Source: Salimicrobium halophilum (GTDB taxonomy: Bacteria; Bacillota; Bacilli; Bacillales; Halobacillaceae). Taken from it: a stretch of 64,000 nucleotides of DNA. Under the pieces are notes generated by a model. The model had not been told where the DNA came from, made no database searches, and worked only from the letters and a program-made list of their open reading frames with translations. Shown one piece after another: positions 32,414-42,563 of this stretch (within the stretch, counting starts at the first letter, position 1; each line of letters begins with the position of its first letter). The stretch spans positions 62,001 to 126,000 of the forward strand of contig NZ_FNEV01000004.1 in assembly GCF_900100295.1 (NCBI RefSeq). The letters are read 5' to 3'. The position numbers and the translations under genes were made by a program.

Positions 32414-34081
32414 TCAGTCTTTGTGCAAGTAATAAACGACGGATTCATACGGACGAAGGACGACTTCAGATGTTAGATCAGGAGCGTCCTCATGGTTCGA
32501 GATCAACACCTGCGCTTCCCCTGTAAGAGACTCAGGAATCCGGGCGGTAGTTTTTTCACTATAAAAGTTACTGAGAACTACAAGACGCTCTGTATCCGTC
32601 TCTCTCTTATACGCGAACAAACTTGCATCATCTTCCAGAAGAAGTTCGTAGTTCCCTTCCGTAATGATGTCATAGTCTTTCCTCAACCCGATCAGTTTCT
32701 GGTAATGCTGAAAAACAGAATCATCCTGCCGAAGCTCTGCCTCTGCGTTGATGTCCCTGTAATTCTCCGGGACCTCGATCCACGGCGTACCAGTAGTGAA
32801 TCCGGCGTTCTTTCCGCTATTCCATTGCATAGGGGTCCGACTGTTATCCCTCGACTTCTGCTGCAGAATACCCATGACCTCTTCTTCGGATTTCCCTTCC
32901 TGCTTCATGATGTCATAACTGTTCAGGGATTCCACATCACGGTATTGATCGATGGAGTCGAAGCCCGGGTTCGGCATACCGATTTCCTCTCCCTGATAAA
33001 TGTAAGGGGTCCCCTTCATCATATGCATCGTCGTAGCAAGCATTTTTGCAGATGTTACCCGATATTTGAAATCATCACCGAATCTCGAGACGACACGCGG
33101 CTGATCGTGGTTGCACCAAAACAGCGCATTCCAGCCTCCGCCTTCGTGCATGCCCACTTGCCACTCGCTTAAGATCCGCTTCAATTCCTGAAGATCGAAC
33201 GGCGCTTTCGTCCACTTTTCCCCGTTCGGATAGTCGACTTTCAAGTGGTGGAAACTGAACGTCATACTAAGCTCCTGACGTTCCGGGCGGGTATATTTTA
33301 CACAGTGATCGATCGTCGTGGAGGACATTTCCCCTACCGTCATCAGATCATAAGGGGCAAACACTTCCCGGTTCATTTCGTGCATGTACTCATGGACACG
33401 TGGACCGTCTGTGTAGAATTTACGCCCGTCTCCCGTATCATCATTAGGGAAGCGCTGGTCTTTGGATACGAGATTGATGACATCGAGTCGGAACCCGTCG
33501 ATCCCTTTTTCCGCCCAGAACTTCATCATCTCATATACATCTCTGCGTACTTCTTCGTTCTCCCAGTTCAGGTCTGCCTGCGTTACGTCAAACAGGTGCA
33601 GGTAGTACTGCCCTGTCTTTTCATCATACTGCCAGGCGTTCCCTCCGAACTTCGACTGCCAGTTGGTCGGCTCTTCTCCGTCCACTGGATCTTTCCAGAT
33701 ATAATAATCCCGGTATGGGTTATCCTTCGATTTCATCGATTCCTGGAACCACTGGTGCTCGGTCGACGTGTGGTTCACGACGATGTCCATGATGACCTTG
33801 ATTCCACGCTGATGTGCTTCTTCAAGAAGACGATCGAAATCTTCCATCGTTCCGTATTCTTCGTGGATGTCGAAGTAATCGCTGATGTCATAACCATTAT
33901 CATTTTGCGGAGACTTGTACACGGGAGTCAGCCAGATGACGTCCGCTCCGAGTTCCTTGATGTAATCGAGTTTTTCTATAATACCCTGAATATCCCCGGT
34001 TCCGTTCCCGGTCGTATCGTTGAAGCTTTTCGGATAAATCTGATACACGACTGCCTTTTGCCACCATGATGCTGAAGTCAT
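32414..34081 (-). CDS. treA: Alpha,alpha-phosphotrehalase
   Basis: 555 residues, GH13 family. Catalytic regions: DIVVNHTS, GFRLDVINL with the nucleophile Asp, VGEMSSTT with the acid/base Glu, and WCNHDQPR. The N-terminus WWQKAVVYQIYPKSF is typical of oligo-1,6-glucosidase/trehalose-6-phosphate hydrolases. It splits trehalose-6-phosphate into glucose and glucose-6-phosphate. Position between the trehalose PTS gene and treR separates it from other GH13 enzymes. Confidence 0.95.
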   Translation of the reverse strand: MTSASWWQKAVVYQIYPKSFNDTTGNGTGDIQGIIEKLDYIKELGADVIWLTPVYKSPQNDNGYDISDYFDIHEEYGTMEDFDRLLEEAHQRGIKVIMDIVVNHTSTEHQWFQESMKSKDNPYRDYYIWKDPVDGEEPTNWQSKFGGNAWQYDEKTGQYYLHLFDVTQADLNWENEEVRRDVYEMMKFWAEKGIDGFRLDVINLVSKDQRFPNDDTGDGRKFYTDGPRVHEYMHEMNREVFAPYDLMTVGEMSSTTIDHCVKYTRPERQELSMTFSFHHLKVDYPNGEKWTKAPFDLQELKRILSEWQVGMHEGGGWNALFWCNHDQPRVVSRFGDDFKYRVTSAKMLATTMHMMKGTPYIYQGEEIGMPNPGFDSIDQYRDVESLNSYDIMKQEGKSEEEVMGILQQKSRDNSRTPMQWNSGKNAGFTTGTPWIEVPENYRDINAEAELRQDDSVFQHYQKLIGLRKDYDIITEGNYELLLEDDASLFAYKRETDTERLVVLSNFYSEKTTARIPESLTGEAQVLISNHEDAPDLTSEVVLRPYESVVYYLHKD

Positions 34082-34112
34082 GAAAACGCCTCCTTTTTCT
34101 TCACTTAATCAA

Positions 34113-34144
34113 GCAGCCGTGTAAGGTAAGCACCCACACGGCTG
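34113..34144 (-). terminator. Hairpin between treP and treA
   Basis: CAGCCGTGT / ACACGGCTG, 14-base loop, no T-tract. More likely an mRNA processing or stabilising hairpin than a terminator. Confidence 0.45.
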
Positions 34145-34155
34145 GAATAATTCAT

Positions 34156-35565
34156 TTATACGTCCTTTTTACGTTTTGCATACAGATACGTTCCTGCGAG
34201 TGGCAGAACGATTACGATTGCCATCCCGATGAGGAAGTCTCCCCAGTACTGGTTCATGATGGAAAAGATTCCTGGCACACCGCCGACCCCGATAGAGGTA
34301 GCGAGCACTCCTTGAGACGAGATGTAAAGTCCGGCGATCGCAGACGAAATAAGAGAAATGACGAACGGATATTTGAACCGTAAATTGACCCCGAATAGAG
34401 CCGGTTCTGTAATACCGAGCCATGCGGAAAGACCAGAAGACCCACTCAATCCTCTCAATTTCTCATCTTTCGTTGCAAGGAAAATAGCGAATGCCGCAGA
34501 CCCTTGCGCAATGTTCGACAGTGCAAGCATCGGCCATAAGAAGGTGCTTCCTGTGCTTCCGACAAGCTGGATATCGACAGCAAGGAAAGTATGGTGCATC
34601 CCTGTGATAACGAGAGCCCCGTACAGACCACCGTAGATCAGACCGCCGAGCCAGGCTGCCATATCAAAGAGAGCTATGAATCCATCACTGATTCCGTTAC
34701 CGATAGCGAATGTAATAGGTCCGATCAGAATGAAGGTCAGGAACCCTGTTACGAGCAATGCGACAGGCGCTACAATCAATAACTGGATACTTTCCGGAAT
34801 TCTTTTACGTAAGAATAATTCGATTTTCGTAAGAACCCATGCCGCCACGAGCACCGGTAATACCTGCCCCTGATAACCGATCTTGTCCACTTCGAATCCG
34901 AATAGATCCCAGACCGGAACGGTACCTTCTTCTACAGCATTACCGTACGCATAAGCACTCAACAGTTCCGGGTTCACGAGCACGAGACCGATCAACATAC
35001 CGAGCAGCGGTGTCCCGCCGAACCGTTTCGCAGCTGACCAACCGATCAGTGCGGGTAAGAACACGAAGGCGGTGTTCGCGATGACGATAATCATGTTGGC
35101 AAGGCCGGACCATTGCGGATAAACGTCTATAACTGACTGATCATCGAAAAATATGCCTGTTCCTGTCAGAAGGTTATTCAGCCCGAGCAGAAGACCTGCC
35201 GTAATGATGGCCGGAAGAATCGGAATGAATATGTCCGCCAGCGTTTTCACCCCGCGCTGGAGCGGGTTCATCTTATCTTCTGTCTGTTCTTTCACTTCTT
35301 CTTTCGTCGCTTCCCCTATACCGGCAAGCTCAATAAATTCATTGTATACTTTATCAACTGTTCCCTGACCTATAACGACCTGGAATTGATTGTTCGCAGA
35401 AAACGATCCCTTTACAGCATCGAGATTATCCAGCCTTTCCTGGTCAACGATCCCTTCATCATTAAGTGCCAGACGAAGACGAGTGACACAGTGAGTTGCT
35501 GCGTTTACGTTCTCTTTACCGCCGAGGGCTTCTAGTATCTGTTCCGCCTCTTTACGATAATCCAT
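34156..35565 (-). CDS. treP: PTS trehalose transporter subunit IIBC
   Basis: 469 residues. The N-terminal EIIB domain carries the phospho-cysteine in NAATHCVTRLRLAL (residue about 26). A linker follows, then the EIIC membrane domain of the sucrose/trehalose/beta-glucoside class with about ten helices. It imports trehalose as trehalose-6-phosphate. No EIIA domain is fused; a glucose-type EIIA encoded elsewhere is the usual partner. It is the first gene of the tre operon with TreR and cre-like sites in front. Confidence 0.95.
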   Translation of the reverse strand: MDYRKEAEQILEALGGKENVNAATHCVTRLRLALNDEGIVDQERLDNLDAVKGSFSANNQFQVVIGQGTVDKVYNEFIELAGIGEATKEEVKEQTEDKMNPLQRGVKTLADIFIPILPAIITAGLLLGLNNLLTGTGIFFDDQSVIDVYPQWSGLANMIIVIANTAFVFLPALIGWSAAKRFGGTPLLGMLIGLVLVNPELLSAYAYGNAVEEGTVPVWDLFGFEVDKIGYQGQVLPVLVAAWVLTKIELFLRKRIPESIQLLIVAPVALLVTGFLTFILIGPITFAIGNGISDGFIALFDMAAWLGGLIYGGLYGALVITGMHHTFLAVDIQLVGSTGSTFLWPMLALSNIAQGSAAFAIFLATKDEKLRGLSGSSGLSAWLGITEPALFGVNLRFKYPFVISLISSAIAGLYISSQGVLATSIGVGGVPGIFSIMNQYWGDFLIGMAIVIVLPLAGTYLYAKRKKDV

Positions 35566-35600
35566 ATGTTTCCCTCCTCGTAGTTCTTGAATCCGGAAGC

Positions 35601-35614
35601 TTCAACCGCTTTCA
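35601..35614 (-). promoter_or_regulatory. cre-like site in the treP leader
   Basis: Plus strand TTCAACCGCTTTCA matches TGNAANCGNWWNCA except for one base in the first pair. It lies between the treP promoter and start codon, a position where CcpA would block elongation. Confidence 0.5.
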
Positions 35615-35628
35615 CACAAATCCGAATC

Positions 35629-35640
35629 TTGTATATACAT
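35629..35640 (-). promoter_or_regulatory. TreR operator 1
   Basis: TTGTATATACAT, one base off the palindromic TreR box TTGTATATACAA. It lies downstream of the treP -10 box. Confidence 0.75.
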
Positions 35641-35652
35641 CTTATACTTCAT

Positions 35653-35681
35653 ATTATAATTTGTATATACAAGAATGACAA
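35653..35681 (-). promoter_or_regulatory. treP promoter
   Basis: Minus strand TTGTCA, 17-bp spacer, TATAAT. The spacer contains TreR operator 2. Confidence 0.85.
35661..35672 (-). promoter_or_regulatory. TreR operator 2
   Basis: TTGTATATACAA, a perfect TreR box, placed between the -35 and -10 boxes of treP so that binding would exclude RNA polymerase. Confidence 0.85.
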
Positions 35682-35713
35682 CCCTTTCATTTAGATATTT
35701 GTCAAAAAGTTTG

Positions 35714-35739
35714 TTAACATGTGTATATACACATGTTAA
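35714..35739 (+). promoter_or_regulatory. TreR-like palindrome upstream of pncA
   Basis: A perfect 26-bp palindrome centred on GTGTATATACAC. Its core shares GTATATAC with the TreR boxes. It lies 15 bp before the pncA start, over the most plausible -10 region (TTGTCA at 35699-35704, 17 bp, TGTATA). It may place pncA under TreR or another regulator. Confidence 0.65.
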
Positions 35740-35754
35740 AGGAGAGGTCATTCC

Positions 35755-36303
35755 ATGAAGAAAGCTTTATTAGTCGTAGATTACACCAATGATTTTGTCG
35801 CTGAAAACGGTGCATTGACGTGTGGAGAGCCGGGGCGGAATATCGAAAATCAAATCGCAGGACACATAAAAGAATTCGCCGAAAATAAAGAAGACATTTT
35901 CTTTATGATCGATGCACATAAAAAGAACGATCCCTTTCACCCTGAAACCAAGCTATTTCCTCCCCACAACATCGTAGGTACGAACGGAAGAGAGCTATAC
36001 GGAAAAGTCAAAGAAGAATATGACCATTATAAAGCGGAAGACTTTGTCCACTATCTCGACAAAACACGTTATAGCGCCTTCGCCGGTACTCCACTCGAGC
36101 TTTTGCTTAAAGAAAGAGGCGTAACGGAAATACATTTGACTGGGGTCTGTACAGATATCTGTGTACTTCACACAGCAGTTGATGCCTATAACCTAGGTTA
36201 CCCGATTACCATATATCAAAACGCTGTCGCTTCTTTCAACCAGACGGGTCATGAATGGGCGCTCGGTCATTTCGAATCCTCTCTTGGCGCTTCTATAAAA
36301 TAA
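35755..36303 (+). CDS. pncA: Nicotinamidase
   Basis: 182 residues, isochorismatase-like hydrolase very similar to Bacillus YueJ/PncA as I recall it. The catalytic Asp lies in LLVVDYTNDFVA, the Lys in LDKTRYSAFAGT, and the Cys in LTGVCTDICVLHTA. The metal-site motif is DAHKKNDPFHPETKLFPPHN. It hydrolyses nicotinamide to nicotinate for NAD salvage. It is divergent from treP and about 190 bp away, with a large palindrome at its promoter. Confidence 0.93.
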   Translation: MKKALLVVDYTNDFVAENGALTCGEPGRNIENQIAGHIKEFAENKEDIFFMIDAHKKNDPFHPETKLFPPHNIVGTNGRELYGKVKEEYDHYKAEDFVHYLDKTRYSAFAGTPLELLLKERGVTEIHLTGVCTDICVLHTAVDAYNLGYPITIYQNAVASFNQTGHEWALGHFESSLGASIK

Positions 36304-36422
36304 CGATGTTCACAGATTTTCTATTTGAATTTATAGGGAAAATCGCATATGATGAATGATGGACAATTATGATTACACTTAATTTTTTACCTATATAAGA
36401 ATAGAAAATAGGAGGAATCATC

Positions 36423-37361
36423 ATGAGCTCAGATTACCGAGTTCTTCTGTATTACAAATATGTTGATTTGCCGGATTATGAGGAATATTGTGCTGACCAT
36501 CTACAGTTCTGTAAAGACCTTGGCTTGAAGGGACGCATCATTATAGCGCCTGAAGGGATGAATGGTACGGTTTCCGGAACTGTGGAGCAGGTTGAGGAGT
36601 ATATGGAATATGTACGCTCCGACGAACGTTTCGCTGACATTCATTTCAAAATAGATGAACACGAAGGGCATGCGTTCAAGAAAATGCACTGCCGCGTGAA
36701 GCCGGAACTCGTCAACTGGAGTATCGACGACGATGACATCGATCCGAAAACATTCGGCGGACAACATCTGAAGCCGAAAGAATTCAACGAAATGCTGAAG
36801 GATGAAGACACGATCGTCATCGATGGAAGAAACGAATACGAATACCGTATCGGCCACTTCCGCAACGCCATCCGTCCAGAGGTGAACTTCTCCCGTGAAT
36901 TCCCGGAATGGGTAGCTGAGAAGGCGGATGAATGGAAGGACAAAAAAGTTCTTACGTACTGCACAGGCGGCATCCGCTGTGAGAAACTCACCGGAATCCT
37001 GAAGAAGAATGGCGTAGAAGAAGTCTATCAACTTGAAGGCGGTATTACAACGTATGGTAAAGATCCGGAAGTACAGGGTGAATTGTTCGACGGTAAAATG
37101 TACGTCTTCGATGAACGTATTTCCGTCCCGATCAACCAGAAAGAAGAAGTGGTTGTAGCAGAGTGTGAACATTGCGGCAACAAAGAAGACCGTATGATCA
37201 ACTGCTCGAACCCTGTATGTAACCGTCAGTATGTATGCTGTGAAGATTGTGAGAAAGAATATCACGCAGCATGCACAGCCGAGTGCAAGGAGCACCCGGA
37301 GAACCGCTGGGATCCTGAACTTGAGACACAAATCGATAAATATACGAAAACAAAAGCATAA
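36423..37361 (+). CDS. trhO: tRNA uridine(34) hydroxylase TrhO
   Basis: 312 residues, UPF0176/YceA family; RBS AGGAGGAATC. The N-terminal acylphosphatase-like domain is followed by a rhodanese domain with the catalytic Cys in LTYCTGGIRCEKL. A C-terminal Cys-rich tail (CEHCGNKEDRM, CCEDCEKEYHAACTAEC) probably binds zinc. In Bacillus and E. coli the enzyme makes 5-hydroxyuridine at the wobble position of tRNAs, using prephenate-independent oxygen chemistry. Monocistronic. Confidence 0.95.
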   Translation: MSSDYRVLLYYKYVDLPDYEEYCADHLQFCKDLGLKGRIIIAPEGMNGTVSGTVEQVEEYMEYVRSDERFADIHFKIDEHEGHAFKKMHCRVKPELVNWSIDDDDIDPKTFGGQHLKPKEFNEMLKDEDTIVIDGRNEYEYRIGHFRNAIRPEVNFSREFPEWVAEKADEWKDKKVLTYCTGGIRCEKLTGILKKNGVEEVYQLEGGITTYGKDPEVQGELFDGKMYVFDERISVPINQKEEVVVAECEHCGNKEDRMINCSNPVCNRQYVCCEDCEKEYHAACTAECKEHPENRWDPELETQIDKYTKTKA

Positions 37362-37367
37362 GTTATA

Positions 37368-37404
37368 AGCAGCACCCTGAACTCATCCGGGTGCTGCTTT
37401 TTTG
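37368..37404 (+). terminator. trhO terminator
   Basis: AGCAGCACCC / GGGTGCTGCT with an 11-base loop followed by a run of T. Confidence 0.92.
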
Positions 37405-37418
37405 CTCATAATTGCTTG

Positions 37419-37469
37419 AAACATGCTCAAAAACTACAAAAACATGCTGAATCCTCAGCGAAACATGCT
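37419..37469. repeat. Three AAACATGCT repeats, 21 bp apart
   Basis: AAACATGCT at 37419, 37440 and 37461: exactly 21 bp between starts, about two helical turns. The sequence between them differs. It lies between the trhO terminator and the stop codon of the kinase gene. Confidence 0.75.
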
Positions 37470-38263
37470 TATTTCAACCTGGAAGCCGCGTGATAAGTCG
37501 ATCCGATCCCTCTCTCAAAAGAAAGCGCGTGACGGATCGCTTCCGTTACGAAACGCTTCGCTTCCCCCACCGCTTCTTCTACAGAATTCCCTTTTGCTAA
37601 CCCTGCCGTAATAGCGGCGGAGTACGTACACCCGGCACCACTCGTATGAACCGTATCAATCCGTTCCGAGCGATATTCCGTCACTTTTTCTCCGTCATAG
37701 AGAAGATCCACAGCCGGATAATCAGAAAGGGCCCCTCCTTTGATGAGCACATAATCAGCACCAAGGGCATGCAATTTTTTGACGGCCTCTTCCATCTCCT
37801 CTATCGTTTCAGTCACTTTCTCCCCCAGAAGCTTTCCTGCTTCCTGCAAATTCGGTGTAAGAACGGTCGCCTTCGGAATCAGCCGGCTTTTCATACTCTC
37901 AATCGCTTCATCCTTCAACAGCTGCGTCCCCATTTTGCCGATCATCACCGGATCAAGGACGTACGGCGCTCCTTTATACTGCTCCAGAAGGTCTGCCGTC
38001 TTTTCGATGATCGTTTCCGTGAACAACATCCCCGTCTTCAGGGCATCCACCCCGACGTGTTCCATCGATGCATGGATCTGTGCTTCCACAGCTTCCGTGC
38101 TTTGAGTGAAGACTCCCTGCTCTGTAATCGAATTATTGGCGACCAGTGCAGTGACAGCACTCATTCCGTACACGTCGAACTCTTCGAATGTTTTCAGATC
38201 TGCCTGAATGCCGGCACTCCCCTGACTGGCAGAACCGGCAATCGTGAGCGTTCGTGGTATCAT
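37469..38263 (-). CDS. pdxK: Pyridoxal / hydroxymethylpyrimidine kinase (PdxK/ThiD family)
   Basis: 264 residues, ribokinase-like fold. The GAGCTYSAAIT anion-hole motif is intact (VHTSGAGCT). DPVMIGKMG and KTGMLFT support the PdxK/ThiD group, closest to the Bacillus/Staphylococcus PdxK type. The usual AGSDSSGGAG motif reads AGSASQGSAG, so the conserved Asp is Ala, which may alter substrate use. It phosphorylates vitamin B6 and/or the thiamine pyrimidine. No other thi or pdx genes and no TPP riboswitch are nearby, which favours a B6 salvage role. Confidence 0.8.
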   Translation of the reverse strand: MIPRTLTIAGSASQGSAGIQADLKTFEEFDVYGMSAVTALVANNSITEQGVFTQSTEAVEAQIHASMEHVGVDALKTGMLFTETIIEKTADLLEQYKGAPYVLDPVMIGKMGTQLLKDEAIESMKSRLIPKATVLTPNLQEAGKLLGEKVTETIEEMEEAVKKLHALGADYVLIKGGALSDYPAVDLLYDGEKVTEYRSERIDTVHTSGAGCTYSAAITAGLAKGNSVEEAVGEAKRFVTEAIRHALSFERGIGSTYHAASRLK

Positions 38264-38317
38264 TATCCTTCCACCTTTCTATCTTTTTCTACTATAATGA
38301 ATTGAAGGAGGGTGACT

Positions 38318-39250
38318 ATGGCCAAATATCCCGAATTATCCTGGTCCATTGCCAGGCATAAAACATTAATGACTTGCGCACGTAAATACGCCTATCACTA
38401 TTATACCTCTCATAACGGGTGGCTTCATGATATAGACAGTTTATCGCAACAGACCTACAGGCTCAAAAAAATCACGAATCTTGAAATGCACTTCGGAAGC
38501 ATCGTCCACGACGCCATCGAAAGGGCGGTCACCCACTACCGGAAAACGGGGAAAGTCCCGGAAGAAGAGAAAATGAAAGACTTCATCCGGCGTGGCCTGA
38601 ATCTGGCCTATCGTGACTCGCATGAGCGGGAATATATGTGGTGGCGCAGGCCGAAGGATTATACGATGCTCCATGAAGTCTATTACGGAAATAACGTACC
38701 TGATGAAAAAATCACGAAAATCCGCTCCCGCCTGGAAATCGTCCTGAAGAATTTCTTCGCGAGTCCTACCTTCCGCGATATGCTCAAGAGTCAGGAAACA
38801 GATTTCATCGAATCCGAGAAATTCCGCTACCTCCGGATCGACGGTGTGAAAGTTTTCGTCGTGATGGACTTATTGTATTACCATTTCGAAACCGGAAAAT
38901 GGGTCATCGTCGACTGGAAAACCGGAAAGCAGACGGATGAAGACCGGAACCAGCTCGCGCTCTATGCTCTTTACGTCAAACATACCTTACCCTTAGAGTC
39001 TCTAAACGATATAGTCGTACGTAACGAGTACCTTTTGGACGGGGAAACAACGGAATACCAGCTGAGGGAAGAGGACCTCCATCAAGTCCAGGAGATTTTC
39101 GACCGGAGCCTACAGGAAATGCAGCGTTACATGGAAGACACGGAGCAGAATGCCCCTCTTCCTCTTACGGCTTTTCCGATGCAGCAGGACGAGCGGATCT
39201 GTGCTTCCTGCAACTATCAGGAACTATGTTTTTCCAGCGGACATGTTTAA
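38318..39250 (+). CDS. PD-(D/E)XK nuclease family protein with Fe-S cysteines
   Basis: 310 residues from the ATG at 38318 (GAAGGAGG upstream); a GTG at 38312 overlaps the RBS. RecB/AddB/Cas4-like nuclease. His is in GSIVHDAIE, Asp in FVVMDLLYY, D-x-K in VIVDWKTGK, and Gln/Tyr in NQLALYALY. Cysteine 20 (MTCARKY) and the C-terminal CASCNYQELC can hold an Fe-S cluster as in AddB and Cas4. It is a stand-alone gene with no helicase or Cas partner. Likely a single-strand DNA exonuclease for repair; substrate unproven. Confidence 0.82.
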   Translation: MAKYPELSWSIARHKTLMTCARKYAYHYYTSHNGWLHDIDSLSQQTYRLKKITNLEMHFGSIVHDAIERAVTHYRKTGKVPEEEKMKDFIRRGLNLAYRDSHEREYMWWRRPKDYTMLHEVYYGNNVPDEKITKIRSRLEIVLKNFFASPTFRDMLKSQETDFIESEKFRYLRIDGVKVFVVMDLLYYHFETGKWVIVDWKTGKQTDEDRNQLALYALYVKHTLPLESLNDIVVRNEYLLDGETTEYQLREEDLHQVQEIFDRSLQEMQRYMEDTEQNAPLPLTAFPMQQDERICASCNYQELCFSSGHV

Positions 39251-39315
39251 ACCTTCTGAGAAGCGGATATGTAAGTAGAGCAAGCAAACTTACGGAAGGG
39301 AGCTTTGATTTACTT

Positions 39316-39951
39316 ATGAAAGTACTAGTAGCTGGTGCAAACGGACATACAGGACGTTTGCTCGTACAATATCTAAAAGAAGACGGCCATGAACCGTATG
39401 GAATGGTCCGTAAAGAAGAACAGAAAGCGACGATTGAATCTCTCGGAGGTATCCCTGTGTTAGCGGACCTTACGAAAGATGTAGGACACGCCGTGAAAGG
39501 CATGGACGCTGTCATATTCGCAGCCGGTTCCGGCTCCAGCACAGGCCCTGAACAGACTGTAGCTGTCGACCAGGAAGGCGCGATCAATCTCGTGAAGAAT
39601 ACAGAGAAATTCGGTATGACGAAGTTCGTTATGTTGAGCTCGATTGCAGCTGGTGACCCAAGTCGCGTGGGTGAAGATATGCGTCATTACATGGAAGCGA
39701 AAGGCAAAGCGGATGAATATCTGCAGAGCACAGAACTCGATTACACAATCGTCCGTCCAGGAGGGCTGACGCACGGTGAATCTACTAGCAAAATCCAAGT
39801 GGGAGATACCGTCGAATTCGGTGAAATTCCTCGTGCGGATGTCGCGAAAACGATCATTGCTGCTCTTCAGGAGCCGAACGCCTACCATAAAACGTTCGAA
39901 GTGATCAGTGGCGATACACAGATCGAAGAAGCGTTGAAAACATTGAGATAA
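39316..39951 (+). CDS. yhfK: Atypical SDR, NAD(P)-binding protein YhfK-like
   Basis: 211 residues from the ATG at 39316. The N-terminal nucleotide-binding motif is VLVAGANGHTGRLLV, and FAAGSGSSTG and TIVRPGGLTHGE are as in Bacillus YhfK and related atypical short-chain dehydrogenases. The catalytic Tyr-x-x-x-Lys is reduced to YMEAKGKAD. The family includes flavin/NADPH-dependent reductases, but no substrate is known. It follows the nuclease gene by 65 bp and has its own terminator. Confidence 0.85.
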   Translation: MKVLVAGANGHTGRLLVQYLKEDGHEPYGMVRKEEQKATIESLGGIPVLADLTKDVGHAVKGMDAVIFAAGSGSSTGPEQTVAVDQEGAINLVKNTEKFGMTKFVMLSSIAAGDPSRVGEDMRHYMEAKGKADEYLQSTELDYTIVRPGGLTHGESTSKIQVGDTVEFGEIPRADVAKTIIAALQEPNAYHKTFEVISGDTQIEEALKTLR

Positions 39952-39955
39952 ACGA

Positions 39956-39985
39956 AAATGCACCCGGCGCCGGGTGCATTTTTTT
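39956..39985. terminator. Bidirectional terminator
   Basis: AATGCACCCGGC / GCCGGGTGCATT, almost no loop, T-run on the plus strand and AAAATG giving T's on the minus strand. Confidence 0.85.
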
Positions 39986-39988
39986 GTA

Positions 39989-40852
39989 TTATATGAGGTT
40001 CTTCCGCCAGTTCCGGAACTCCAGCTCATTGAATTTCTCCGCCATCCGTTCTTCTTTCACGTCAAAGAAAGCTTCCTCCAGCGGATGACTAACTTCTGCA
40101 TTACAGCGTATTTCAGCAAGATCCCGGGATAAGTGCAACATCTCGAGATCGGTCTCGATTTTACTTCGCTGGCCTTTCGTCAGGGAATCGATGTTCTCCA
40201 GGATCCCTTCGATCGATTCATACTGGTGAAGCAACTTCAGCGCTGTCTTTTCCCCTATCCCTTTGACTCCTGGATAGTTGTCACTGCTGTCTCCCATGAA
40301 AGCCTTCAGATCGATAAGTTGCCGGGGCGTTATGCCTTTTTCTTCTTTGAGACGATCCTCTGTATATTCAGCGTAGTTGCCATACCCTTTTTTCAATAAA
40401 AGCACGGAAACATTAGGCTGAAGAAGCTGGAGCATGTCCTGGTCCCCGGTAAGAATCATCACTTCCGCTTCTTCACGGTAATGACTGCTGAGCGTTCCGA
40501 TACAATCGTCCGCTTCATAACCTGCCATCCCGACATTCGGGATATTGAGAGCTTCCGTCACTTCCTTCGCAAGATCGAACTGTGGAATCATCTCTTCCGG
40601 TGGAGCACTGCGATTGGCCTTGTAACTCTCAAACAAATCATTCCGGAACGTTTTACTCCCCATGTCCCAGCAGGCGACGATATGAGTAGGTTCATACACT
40701 CGGGCTGCTGTAAAAAGGTGCTTCACCATTCCATATACCGCATTGGTAGGAACACCTTTCGAATTGATCATATAATAATTGCTCATAGCAGTTGCGTAGA
40801 ACGCACGGAATAATAGAGCCATTCCATCTACGAGCATCACTCTTTTCTCCAT
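39989..40852 (-). CDS. ypcP: 5'-3' exonuclease / flap endonuclease (YpcP family)
   Basis: 287 residues, PIN-like FEN domain related to the N-terminal domain of DNA polymerase I. Metal-binding acids: VMLVDGMALLF, ACWDMGSKTFRND, GYEADDCIGT, LTGDQDMLQLL and MGDSSDNYPGVKGIGEKTA, the last also giving the helix-hairpin-helix. It removes RNA primers and flaps during replication and repair. Bacillus YpcP (also called ExoR or FenA) has the same size. Monocistronic, head-on to yhfK. Confidence 0.93.
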   Translation of the reverse strand: MEKRVMLVDGMALLFRAFYATAMSNYYMINSKGVPTNAVYGMVKHLFTAARVYEPTHIVACWDMGSKTFRNDLFESYKANRSAPPEEMIPQFDLAKEVTEALNIPNVGMAGYEADDCIGTLSSHYREEAEVMILTGDQDMLQLLQPNVSVLLLKKGYGNYAEYTEDRLKEEKGITPRQLIDLKAFMGDSSDNYPGVKGIGEKTALKLLHQYESIEGILENIDSLTKGQRSKIETDLEMLHLSRDLAEIRCNAEVSHPLEEAFFDVKEERMAEKFNELEFRNWRKNLI

Positions 40853-40968
40853 CCGTATTCTCCCCTTTCTCCTTCTATTATTATATCAGCTTAGGGAAGA
40901 CCGCTGAAGCTTTTAGATCATTCCTGTGAAGTCGGGCCATAGAAGGAATCTCTCACTTTTTCAGATAA

Positions 40969-40997
40969 TTGACAATATTTCGGCTCCGTGATAAATT
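40969..40997 (+). promoter_or_regulatory. Promoter of the aldehyde dehydrogenase gene
   Basis: TTGACA, 17-bp spacer, TAAATT. The cre site begins five bases after the -10 box. Confidence 0.75.
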
Positions 40998-41001
40998 CTA
41001 T

Positions 41002-41016
41002 TTGTAACCGTTTTCA
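41002..41016 (+). promoter_or_regulatory. cre site of the aldehyde dehydrogenase gene
   Basis: TTGTAACCGTTTTCA matches the cre consensus WTGNAANCGNWWNCA at every position. It sits at the transcription start, so CcpA binding should repress the gene when glucose is present. Confidence 0.85.
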
Positions 41017-41041
41017 AAAAGAGCACAGGAGGAATGATTGA

Positions 41042-42562
<1,521 letters not shown>

Positions 42563-42563
42563 G

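Noticed and set aside
36501-37331. 276-codon minus-strand open frame
   Set aside because: Antisense to trhO, no RBS, no domain.
38264-38317. Possible TPP riboswitch for the PdxK/ThiD gene
   Set aside because: The gap is only about 50 bp and has none of the conserved thi-box blocks.
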